Source of the DNA: Deltaproteobacteria bacterium
Lineage (GTDB): Bacteria; Myxococcota_A; UBA796
Direction of reading: 5' to 3'
NCBI GenBank assembly: GCA_002707085.1
Contig: PALY01000045.1
Location: 1-5,644 of the forward strand
Length of the DNA stretch: 5,644 nt
In this document: positions 1 to 4,904 of the stretch, in pieces
Numbering within the stretch: the first letter of the stretch is position 1
Layout: the number at the start of each line of letters is the position of its first letter
Made by a program: the position numbers and the translations under genes
Notes under the pieces: generated by a model
The model's database searches: none
Told to the model about the DNA's origin: nothing
Seen by the model: the letters and a program-made list of their open reading frames with translations, nothing else

Positions 1-1041
1 ATCTCCACCCGCCACAAACCAAACCAGCAACCCACCCTCTTCGTCCAGTAAATCAGCCAATTTGGGTGCAGTGGCCAGACCACCCAACGCTCCAAACCCA
101 GAAACTGGTAGCTGAGAAACCCCACCCACGGCAGCACCCGTGCTGGGAAGCCCGTACCGATGGGCGTCCCGCTTAGAAGCTGCAACACTCATGAGTTGAC
201 CATTCTTTACAATATCGAGGTTCAACGTGTCTCGAACAACCCCCTCCATATCGAAAGGACAGACACGCTGTACATCAGGATCTCGGCACTCAAAAAGGCT
301 GAGTTTATCGGAAAACCATGCACGGCCGTCTCCGACCTTGGATTCAAACAAACTGGCACCTTGTGCATACGAGGTGGCAGACAAATCCGACCTCAACAAC
401 TGAAACAAACCACTGGATGCCATTCCAGACAGCCCAGGAAAGATGACCCGCTGGCGTCCTGTACGCGCCGGTCTCGTTTGTGTATATGCCGTGAGATGGG
501 TGCGGAATTCAGACAACATCCCGTCCACATCCAGGGATGGACCCTCAACACCGACGAATGTATCAATGATGTTTCCCGATCCTTTCTCTTTGGCGATGAA
601 AGCCACTTGCGTGCTGATTCGCTCATAGTCCAGCGAAAGCCCCTCATCGTTGTGGATTCGCCAACCAACCTTGTTTTGTTCCACGCCATGAGAAAACACA
701 AAGGAAGGAAATTCTGTGCGGACTGCATCCAGGACTTCTTCCGCGAGACTGACGAGTCCCGATACGTTTCGGTCTACTCCATCATGACGAACAGAAAGAA
801 CACGATCGGACTCTGGAGGCACTGGATACGGAATTTGAAAGATCAATGAATCTTTTGCAGATTGGGTCAATGCATCCAAATCAGCAGTACCCACAGCAGA
901 TGCAACACCAACACAACCATCCGCATACACACGAACCGCAGTTTCGTTTTCTACCTGGGTGCGCACACTCGCAATCTGTGAATCCACAACACCCAACTTG
1001 ATGCTGGAACTATGAGCCTCAATAATTTCACGCACACTCAT
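1..1041 (-). CDS. TldE/PmbA-like subunit of TldD/TldE peptidase, 3' end cut off
   Basis: The reading frame stays open from an ATG at 1041 to the left edge, giving 347 residues with no stop; PmbA/TldE proteins usually have about 450, so roughly 100 are missing. The N-terminal half has the repeated beta/alpha pattern of the family. The second half shows the C-terminal domain: a VIFPGLSG segment near residue 199, PFDMEGVVRDT at 262-272, then VKNGQLMSVAASKRDA at 278-293 and a GLPSTGAA stretch. No HExxxH is present, which fits TldE, the non-catalytic partner that pairs with TldD in the E. coli complex. The start codon overlaps the upstream tldD stop in ATGA (1038-1041), implying translational coupling; AAGGA lies about 10 nt upstream. 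In known systems TldD/TldE degrades the CcdA antitoxin and matures microcin B17; the substrate here is unknown. Family call is firm; the pairing is inferred from adjacency. Confidence 0.88.
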   Translation of the reverse strand, partial: MSVREIIEAHSSSIKLGVVDSQIASVRTQVENETAVRVYADGCVGVASAVGTADLDALTQSAKDSLIFQIPYPVPPESDRVLSVRHDGVDRNVSGLVSLAEEVLDAVRTEFPSFVFSHGVEQNKVGWRIHNDEGLSLDYERISTQVAFIAKEKGSGNIIDTFVGVEGPSLDVDGMLSEFRTHLTAYTQTRPARTGRQRVIFPGLSGMASSGLFQLLRSDLSATSYAQGASLFESKVGDGRAWFSDKLSLFECRDPDVQRVCPFDMEGVVRDTLNLDIVKNGQLMSVAASKRDAHRYGLPSTGAAVGGVSQLPVSGFGALGGLATAPKLADLLDEEGGLLVWFVAGGD

Positions 1042-2408
1042 GCCACTTTCATCCTTCGGACCCGTACATACGGTCCCCCGAAGCCCACAGAAAGTGGCCA
1101 CTGCTCCATCTTTCCACAACCACCGCCGACCATAAACGGAAGTTCCACCTGATCGCTCAGACCATCGATTTCGCCCATGGTGTCAAAGACCGTACCCGTC
1201 ATGACTGCAATCCGAACGGGTTCAGCGATTTTTCCGTCGCGAATACGCCATGACAAACCAGGGGCAATCGTAAAAGTGCTCATGCCGCTGCCGTGCTTGA
1301 CCGTTTCGATAAAATAGCCATCCTTGACCCCACTGAACAAAGACTCTTTGGTTTCCGTACCCGGCTCAAAGAATGTGGTTGTCATCCTGACGATGGGTTC
1401 AAACCGAAAAGATATGGCTCGAGAGTTGGCCGTGGGTGCTTCATCCAAGGCAGCAGCAGTCATGGCTGAATGCAGCCGGCCGGCCAACACACCTTCCTTG
1501 ATCAGGTACGTCGGTGCAGTCTTCTGCCCCTCATCATCGTATGGCATGTACCCAGAACCAAACTGATCGCCGGTATCCACGATCGACACCAGTGGAGATG
1601 CCACCTGTGTTCCAATCTTCCACTCTTCCAACATGGCAGGGTCACCCAACATAAAGTCCGCTTCTGATTTGTGACCAAATGACTCATGGGCGAATACGCC
1701 TGCAACCTCAGGAGACAAAATCACAGGCACCGGCCCGGCCTCCACAGGCACTGCTTCAGCCACAAAACGCTCACACTTGTCCAAAGTGGCATTCAATTCC
1801 AACCCATGAGCATCCACATCAGACAACAGTGTTGAGAAGCGATGCCCCGCTTGGGTAAACCGCTCCTGCAGAGTCTGCTCCGGCTGAACCATCGAAAATC
1901 GAAGTATAAAGCCCACTTCCTGGTAATCATGGGAAACATCCGCACCAAGGCTGGACACAAATCGTCGGTCCCGGTGCTGATCAATCCATCGGGCAGTCCA
2001 TGTCTTGATGCTGGGTCGTTCCAGCTGTTTGGCATGCAAACGCAGTAAATCTATCTTGTCTTTGAGCGGAACTTCATCGACTCGTTCATCATCAAAAACC
2101 CATACTTTGTCTTGGTGAATCTTGTATCGGTCCGTGACATCCGCGGGACCGCCACCCGCCAGAGCATCAGACGCTGCAAGTTCAACCAGGGTCTCATTGA
2201 TCTTTTCGAGATCAGTGGTGCAGGCGTAGTACCAGCGTCCACCCTTCAAGACCCGTAAAAGCGCACCTGTCTCGGTTTTACTTTGAACGTCATCAAGAGA
2301 TCCATCTCTCAAGGTGATTGAATGATCGATGGTCCTTTCGAACCGAACGTCGGCGTAAACCCCTTCGGGGAATTGAACAGACAATTGTTCCAGTGGATGT
2401 GTAGGCAT
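1038..2408 (-). CDS. tldD: TldD-family zinc metallopeptidase
   Basis: A complete 456-residue protein, the usual length for TldD. The N-terminal domain holds the family pattern around ITLRDGSLDDVQ (31-42) and a GALLRVLKGGRWYYA strand pair (48-62). The catalytic motif is HESFGH at 241-246 (HExxxH), followed by KSEADFMLGD. DDEG at 291-294 and the LIKEGVLAGRLHS segment follow, with RFEPIVRMTTTFFEPG at 335-350. In the E. coli structure two His of HExxxH and a distal Cys bind zinc; here Cys431 in GGGCGK is the likely third ligand. TldD supplies the active site of the TldD/TldE complex, a cytoplasmic peptidase that cleaves small or unfolded peptides. The ATG lies 9 bp after the preceding gene with only a weak GAGTGGG ribosome site, and the stop overlaps the start of the tldE-like gene. 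The HESFGH..EADF form differs from the HEAVGHGLEGDF of E. coli TldD, so this is probably a different subfamily. Confidence 0.95.
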   Translation of the reverse strand: MPTHPLEQLSVQFPEGVYADVRFERTIDHSITLRDGSLDDVQSKTETGALLRVLKGGRWYYACTTDLEKINETLVELAASDALAGGGPADVTDRYKIHQDKVWVFDDERVDEVPLKDKIDLLRLHAKQLERPSIKTWTARWIDQHRDRRFVSSLGADVSHDYQEVGFILRFSMVQPEQTLQERFTQAGHRFSTLLSDVDAHGLELNATLDKCERFVAEAVPVEAGPVPVILSPEVAGVFAHESFGHKSEADFMLGDPAMLEEWKIGTQVASPLVSIVDTGDQFGSGYMPYDDEGQKTAPTYLIKEGVLAGRLHSAMTAAALDEAPTANSRAISFRFEPIVRMTTTFFEPGTETKESLFSGVKDGYFIETVKHGSGMSTFTIAPGLSWRIRDGKIAEPVRIAVMTGTVFDTMGEIDGLSDQVELPFMVGGGCGKMEQWPLSVGFGGPYVRVRRMKVA

Positions 2409-2417
2409 TTGCCCACT

Positions 2418-3221
2418 CTAACCACCCGTTGGTTTACCCGCTGAATCTGTGTCGAAGGATCCGTCACGAATCATCCGTTCGACTTGATCGAGGTGTGCCG
2501 GCTGATTGAGAAAATGAGAATCCAAATTCTGACGAACCTGAGTCCACGTGTCCTCTCGAGGAGCAATCGGAGGATGTACCTTCCGTACAGCACATGCATC
2601 ATTCAAAGACTCACCCATACGCGATTCAAAATCTGTTTTGGGCATGACACTCAATGGCGCAGCAATATGACTTGTCCGTCCCTGACTTTTCAGCCGCAAG
2701 TACAAAAACAGCTCCACTGGCAGATCCTGAGACTGACCAATCCGTGTCAATGCAGAGCGACGAAGCATCACCCCTGATTGCCAAAAGGGCGTAGGCGCTT
2801 GGTCCGCTTTGAACGGGTTGGCTTCCGCAGCCAAACAACCCTCATTGTCGATCAAAGCCAAATTGCTTGTAATCAAATCAATGTGTGGGTTGAGCGCCAT
2901 AGACGTCCGCTGCTTGGAGAGACGCTTTGGTAAGCAACGCACACCTGGAGTGACCCAAGCGATGATGTCAGCATCTGTATTCTTCAGACCGGTCCGGTAC
3001 GCTTCACCAATGGAAATATCGGCACCCAAAGGAATCACTTTGGTACCCGCGATCAAATCCAATCCAGCACGTGTCCTATCCAAAATCAAGATCTGGAACT
3101 GAAGATCACGTTGTTGCGCAAGATCGGCCAAAGCCAAAGGCAAATGGATACGATTGTCATCATCTACGCTGATAAAGGCGGCAACCAAATTGGCATGTTG
3201 TTCGTTCATGATGCAACCCAT
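2418..3221 (-). CDS. Degenerate family-2 glycosyltransferase-like protein
   Basis: A 267-residue protein without signal peptide or membrane segments. Its order of elements follows a GT-A fold: a first strand LVAAFISVDDD (12-22), a second strand FQILILDRT (42-50), GADISIGEAYRTGLKNTDADIIAWVTPG (66-93, broken by short gaps of low similarity), then ALNPHIDLITSNLALIDNEG (109-128), SGVMLRRSALTRIG (149-162) and VELFLYLRLKSQG (169-181). These match family-2 glycosyltransferases, where the strand at IIAW normally ends in acidic DXD or DD residues that hold the metal and nucleotide sugar. Here those positions read TPG, so the metal site looks lost and activity is doubtful. The last 70 residues are unlike anything I recognise. 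Two starts are possible, ATG at 3221 or at 3209 (MNEQHAN); neither has a clear ribosome site, and the shorter one fits the fold better. It sits 20-32 bp after cutA and 9 bp before tldD, so it is probably co-transcribed. Sugar donor and acceptor cannot be named. Confidence 0.72.
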   Translation of the reverse strand: MGCIMNEQHANLVAAFISVDDDNRIHLPLALADLAQQRDLQFQILILDRTRAGLDLIAGTKVIPLGADISIGEAYRTGLKNTDADIIAWVTPGVRCLPKRLSKQRTSMALNPHIDLITSNLALIDNEGCLAAEANPFKADQAPTPFWQSGVMLRRSALTRIGQSQDLPVELFLYLRLKSQGRTSHIAAPLSVMPKTDFESRMGESLNDACAVRKVHPPIAPREDTWTQVRQNLDSHFLNQPAHLDQVERMIRDGSFDTDSAGKPTGG

Positions 3222-3236
3222 TCGGTCACATCAACA

Positions 3237-3250
3237 AAAACTTAAGTTTT
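3237..3250. repeat. 14-bp perfect AT-rich palindrome at the cutA stop
   Basis: AAAACTTAAGTTTT is identical to its own reverse complement and contains the cutA stop codon (TAA on the minus strand, 3244-3242). It lies between cutA and the glycosyltransferase-like gene. It has no GC stem, so it is unlikely to be an ordinary intrinsic terminator; it could be a protein-binding site or chance. Confidence 0.6.
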
Positions 3251-3574
3251 ATCTTTACTAGAAACCTGTTCCAACACCCACTTCATGTAGTCCGGCGATC
3301 CGCCGGCTACATCTACCGCCAGCACCTCGGGACATTCGTACGGATGCAAAGAGATGATTCTGTCACGCAAAGATTGTAGGTTTTCGTCTGTAGTTTTGAA
3401 CAGTACCAAACACTCCCCATCATCACAGATCTCGCCTTCCCAACGATAAATACTGCGCACACCAGGAAGCAAGTTGGCACATGCAGCCAAGCGGGCATCC
3501 ACCACTTCCCGAGCAATCGAAGAAGCCACAGACTCATCAGGAGCTGTCATAAAAACAAGGCGGACGGTTGGCAT
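3242..3574 (-). CDS. cutA: CutA1 family divalent-ion tolerance protein
   Basis: A 110-residue protein of the usual CutA length. Family hallmarks are DARLAACANLLPGVRSIYRW at 26-45, EGE at 46-48, LVLFKTT at 56-62, HPYECPEV at 77-84 and the closing PDYMKWV at 94-100. CutA forms very stable trimers with a ferredoxin-like fold. In E. coli it was linked to copper and divalent-cation tolerance, but its molecular role is still unsettled. The frame could be extended to a GTG at 3595, but the ATG at 3574 is preferred because GGGAGGT lies 3-4 nt before it and the extension would place that ribosome site inside the gene; the protein then begins MPTVRLVFMT like its relatives. It is the first gene of the minus-strand cluster and is divergent from a lipoprotein gene. 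A 14-bp palindrome covers its stop codon. Confidence 0.95.
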   Translation of the reverse strand: MPTVRLVFMTAPDESVASSIAREVVDARLAACANLLPGVRSIYRWEGEICDDGECLVLFKTTDENLQSLRDRIISLHPYECPEVLAVDVAGGSPDYMKWVLEQVSSKDKT

Positions 3575-3637
3575 GCTACCTCCCAGCAAACACACTGCGT
3601 ATAGGGCATAATCACATGACAGTTCACGGGAGTACAG
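3575..3637. promoter_or_regulatory. Divergent promoter region between cutA and lipoprotein gene
   Basis: This 63-bp gap must carry or border start signals for both directions. On the plus strand CATAAT (3607-3612) is a good -10 candidate, but no TTGACA-like -35 lies at the right distance. On the minus strand TATACG (3604-3599) could be a -10, with GTGAAC 18 bp upstream as a poor -35. The two would overlap, so the genes may compete for polymerase. Both assignments are by eye. Confidence 0.35.
3578..3584 (-). promoter_or_regulatory. Ribosome binding site of cutA that fixes its start
   Basis: On the minus strand this reads GGGAGGT, an excellent Shine-Dalgarno match, ending 3 nt before the ATG at 3574. 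The spacing is slightly short. It argues against the upstream in-frame GTG at 3595, for which this motif would be coding sequence. Confidence 0.7.
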
Positions 3638-4234
3638 ATGTTGACTCGTTTCATGATGCCCACCGTTCTCGCTGCCATCGCCTGTTCAACAAAGGGCACG
3701 GATACTGGCGATGGCAACGAAGGGCAGCGATGCGACGCCACAGTCACCTTCAGCTTTCCCGATGGATCGCAGACTGAATACGATGGGTGCCACGAAGTTT
3801 TGGTCGATGCGACGTACGAGTTTGACCCCGACGATCCTCCAGAAATTCGCAGTTTTAAACTTCAACTCACAGAGGCGGAATCGCCCGGTTTTGAATGCTG
3901 GCTCGTCATGACCAGCACAGGCATATGTGGTCCCGGTTTTTATGGAGTCGGAAGTGCCCAGAGTACATCCATCGAGTTTGCCACCTATGACTGTAGTTTT
4001 GTCCCCGATGAATACGAAGGGCAATACGAAGCCAACGACGGCACCGTCCTCCTTGAATCTGTATACGGTGGCGATTCTGCGGGAGACTTCACCAACGTCC
4101 GTCTCCTCACAGAATTTGTAGGAAGCGTCGAGGCCAGCACCAGCAACGGTATCGGAGTCGTGGTTCAATTTGATGTCGCTGCGTACATCCGAGGAGACGA
4201 CTCGGAAGAAACAGATTGCCTGCCGGCAGACTAG
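3638..4234 (+). CDS. Uncharacterised secreted lipoprotein with six further cysteines
   Basis: A 198-residue protein with no domain I recognise. Residues 1-16 (MLTRFMMPTVLAAIAC) are a short signal peptide with Arg4, a hydrophobic stretch and a Cys at 16. The lipobox AIAC is weaker than the usual L-A-G-C, but the following STKGTDTGDGNEG linker, small, polar and acidic, is typical of lipoproteins. The mature part is acidic and looks beta-rich, with six more cysteines at 32, 51, 87, 97, 119 and 194, enough for three disulfides. That fits an oxidising location in the periplasm or on the outer membrane. The ATG at 3638 is favoured by GGGAG at 3628-3632, 5 nt upstream; ATGs at 3653 and 3656 would shorten the signal peptide too much. 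The gene is divergent from cutA and converges on bolA, sharing stop-codon bases. Function unknown; the lipoprotein call is fairly strong. Confidence 0.8.
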   Translation: MLTRFMMPTVLAAIACSTKGTDTGDGNEGQRCDATVTFSFPDGSQTEYDGCHEVLVDATYEFDPDDPPEIRSFKLQLTEAESPGFECWLVMTSTGICGPGFYGVGSAQSTSIEFATYDCSFVPDEYEGQYEANDGTVLLESVYGGDSAGDFTNVRLLTEFVGSVEASTSNGIGVVVQFDVAAYIRGDDSEETDCLPAD

Positions 4235-4551
4235 CGGTCCGCTTTGGAGCCCCCCAAGCATTGGGGTGATGTTGCAGCCCCTCCTCCTTGTTCAGCCCAC
4301 TCTTCTGGCGTCAGTGTCTTGAGCGCCAAAGCGTGAACACTTCCAGCCATCTCGTCTGCCAAAGCCCGATAGACTGTCTGGTGCCGCTGAACCAGCCGGC
4401 GCCCTTGGAATCCCTCTGACACCACAAACAGGTTGAAGTGAGACTCCGCGCCTTGCGGAACATTATGCATGTGGCTTTCATCCACCACCTCAATGTGTGT
4501 GGGAGACAATGCCTCTTCAATCTTCATCCGTATTTGGTCGGTCATGGCCAT
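4231..4551 (-). CDS. BolA family protein
   Basis: A 106-residue protein with the BolA fold signature along most of its length: IEVVDESHMH at 20-29, ESHFNLFVVSEGFQGRRLVQ at 36-55, then RHQTVYRALADEM (56-68) and the very characteristic HALALKTLTPEEW at 73-85. The last 20 residues are a Gly/Ala/Ser-rich tail, as often seen. BolA proteins are small cytoplasmic partners of monothiol glutaredoxins in iron-sulfur cluster trafficking; E. coli BolA also affects cell shape and transcription under stress. His57 in the RHQ motif is at the position of the conserved C-terminal His that can bind a shared cluster. The ATG at 4551 has AGAGG 6 nt upstream; a second ATG at 4545 is possible. No glutaredoxin gene is next to it here. 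I cannot tell a BolA from an IbaG subtype with certainty. Confidence 0.92.
   Translation of the reverse strand: MAMTDQIRMKIEEALSPTHIEVVDESHMHNVPQGAESHFNLFVVSEGFQGRRLVQRHQTVYRALADEMAGSVHALALKTLTPEEWAEQGGGAATSPQCLGGSKADR
4252..4266. repeat. CCCCAA-GCA-TTGGGG hairpin just past the convergent stops
   Basis: A perfect 6-bp stem with a 3-nt loop lies 18 bp beyond the plus-strand lipoprotein stop, within the last codons of bolA. It could help end plus-strand transcription, but TGATG follows rather than a T run, so it does not meet the intrinsic-terminator pattern. A near-palindrome AGCGGTCCGCT (4233-4243) sits between it and the stops. Confidence 0.35.
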
Positions 4552-4702
4552 CGAACACCTCTACGTCGATAGCTACCATGGCGACGGGGCTATAGGCCAG
4601 AAAGATATGCGGGGACGCCACTTTCGCGACGCCCCCGACACCCAACCCAAATGAACAGGAAATCTCCTGCTTCCTCCGTCTCCGGAGGTCGCCGTACGGT
4701 CA

Positions 4703-4730
4703 TTGACCCAACCGGCTTGGTGAAAGAATA
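4703..4730 (+). promoter_or_regulatory. Possible sigma-70 promoter, TTGACC-16-AGAATA
   Basis: TTGACC (4703-4708) and AGAATA (4725-4730) are spaced by 16 bp, close to consensus in layout. Transcription would start near 4737 and read through the 30-codon frame at 4760 toward the FG-GAP lipoprotein gene. By-eye call only. Confidence 0.35.
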
Positions 4731-4740
4731 AACACCAAAA

Positions 4741-4746
4741 ATTATA
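4741..4746 (-). promoter_or_regulatory. Exact TATAAT -10 box facing bolA
   Basis: On the minus strand this reads TATAAT. The best -35, ATGACA (4766-4761), is only 14 bp away, shorter than the usual 16-18. It would give bolA a leader of nearly 190 nt. Its would-be -35 lies at the edge of the TCGTCAC repeats, so an activator there is conceivable. Confidence 0.3.
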
Positions 4747-4759
4747 GAAAAGGGGAAGA

Positions 4760-4852
4760 ATGTCATCGTCACCTCGTCGTCACGAAATGCGATTCTGTCA
4801 CCGAGTCGTCACCCCTGTCGGTTACACAAATAAGGTACGGTGCCTACATTGA
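4760..4852 (+). CDS. Possible 30-residue basic small protein or leader peptide
   Basis: An ATG at 4760 is preceded by AAGGGG ending 4 nt upstream and opens 30 codons ending in TGA (4850-4852). The peptide begins MSSSPRRHEMRF, is rich in Arg and His, and has Cys at 13 and 28. A promoter-like TTGACC-16-AGAATA lies upstream at the right distance. Against it, the frame runs across the TCGTCAC repeats, which by themselves explain several of its codons, and I recognise no family. It may be no more than a chance frame in a regulatory region. Confidence 0.2.
   Translation: MSSSPRRHEMRFCHRVVTPVGYTNKVRCLH
4766..4812 (+). repeat. Two pairs of 7-bp direct repeats phased at 11 bp
   Basis: TCGTCAC at 4766-4772 and 4777-4783 are separated by 4 bp (CTCG). 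CTGTCAC at 4795-4801 and TCGTCAC at 4806-4812 are again separated by 4 bp (CGAG). Each pair therefore repeats every 11 bp, about one helical turn, the layout of binding sites for dimers of OmpR/PhoB-class response regulators. The E. coli Pho box is two CTGTCAT-like units with a 4-bp spacer, so the likeness is close, but the regulator here is unknown. Confidence 0.55.
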
Positions 4853-4878
4853 CGCGCGCCTAGAAAGAATAAGGTGCG
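4829..4878 (+). repeat. AATAAGGTNCG direct repeat, 39 bp apart
   Basis: AATAAGGTACG (4829-4839) and AATAAGGTGCG (4868-4878) differ in one base. The second copy lies 26 bp before the GTG start at 4905 and overlaps or abuts TATATT (4879-4884), the best nearby -10 candidate. The upstream TTGACG (4849-4854) is 24 bp from that box, too far for a normal promoter. Confidence 0.5.
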
Positions 4879-4892
4879 TATATTCTCTGAAA

Positions 4893-4899
4893 GAGGAGG
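4893..4899 (+). promoter_or_regulatory. Ribosome binding site fixing a GTG start
   Basis: GAGGAGG ends 5 nt before the GTG at 4905, an ideal Shine-Dalgarno position. It is the main reason for choosing this non-ATG start, since the next ATG (4938) would delete most of the signal peptide. Confidence 0.8.
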
Positions 4900-4904
4900 C
4901 TACA

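Larger units (their letters stand above)
4552..4904. other. 353-bp intergenic region with repeats and promoter-like motifs
   Basis: This gap lies between the divergent bolA and FG-GAP lipoprotein genes. The bolA-proximal part (4552-4700) is GC-rich, with a perfect hairpin CCTCCG-TCTC-CGGAGG (4673-4688) and a CCGTACGG palindrome (4692-4699), neither followed by a T run. The middle (4720-4760) is A-rich. From 4763 to 4821 come TCGTCAC-type direct repeats, and from 4829 to 4878 a repeated AATAAGGTNCG. Small frames exist, but only one, at 4760, has a plausible ribosome site. No tRNA-like or known RNA structure was recognised. Confidence 0.7.

Noticed and set aside
160..849. A 229-codon plus-strand frame
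   Set aside because: It lies wholly antisense to the tldE-like gene, which has clear family motifs over the same bases; the product is low-complexity in pattern and has no recognisable domain or ribosome site.
2360..2370. CCCC-TTC-GGGG mini-hairpin near the tldD 5' end
   Set aside because: Only a 4-bp stem inside coding sequence; expected by chance.
3686..4261. A 191-codon minus-strand frame
   Set aside because: It is antisense to the lipoprotein gene and runs into the end of bolA. The plus-strand frame has a ribosome site, signal peptide and lipobox; the antisense product has none.
4673..4699. Hairpin CCTCCG-TCTC-CGGAGG plus CCGTACGG palindrome as a terminator
   Set aside because: No T run follows on either strand and no gene ends nearby; it sits upstream of both flanking genes.
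4651..4731. A 26-codon plus-strand frame (begins MNRKSPASS)
   Set aside because: No Shine-Dalgarno sequence precedes the ATG, and the frame covers a hairpin and a promoter-like element.
4766..4821. CRISPR-like short repeat array
   Set aside because: Units are only 7 bp with 4-bp spacers, far below CRISPR repeat and spacer sizes; operator geometry is the better reading.
4849..4884. TTGACG and TATATT as one sigma-70 promoter for the FG-GAP lipoprotein gene
   Set aside because: The 24-bp spacing is too long for a standard -35/-10 pair.
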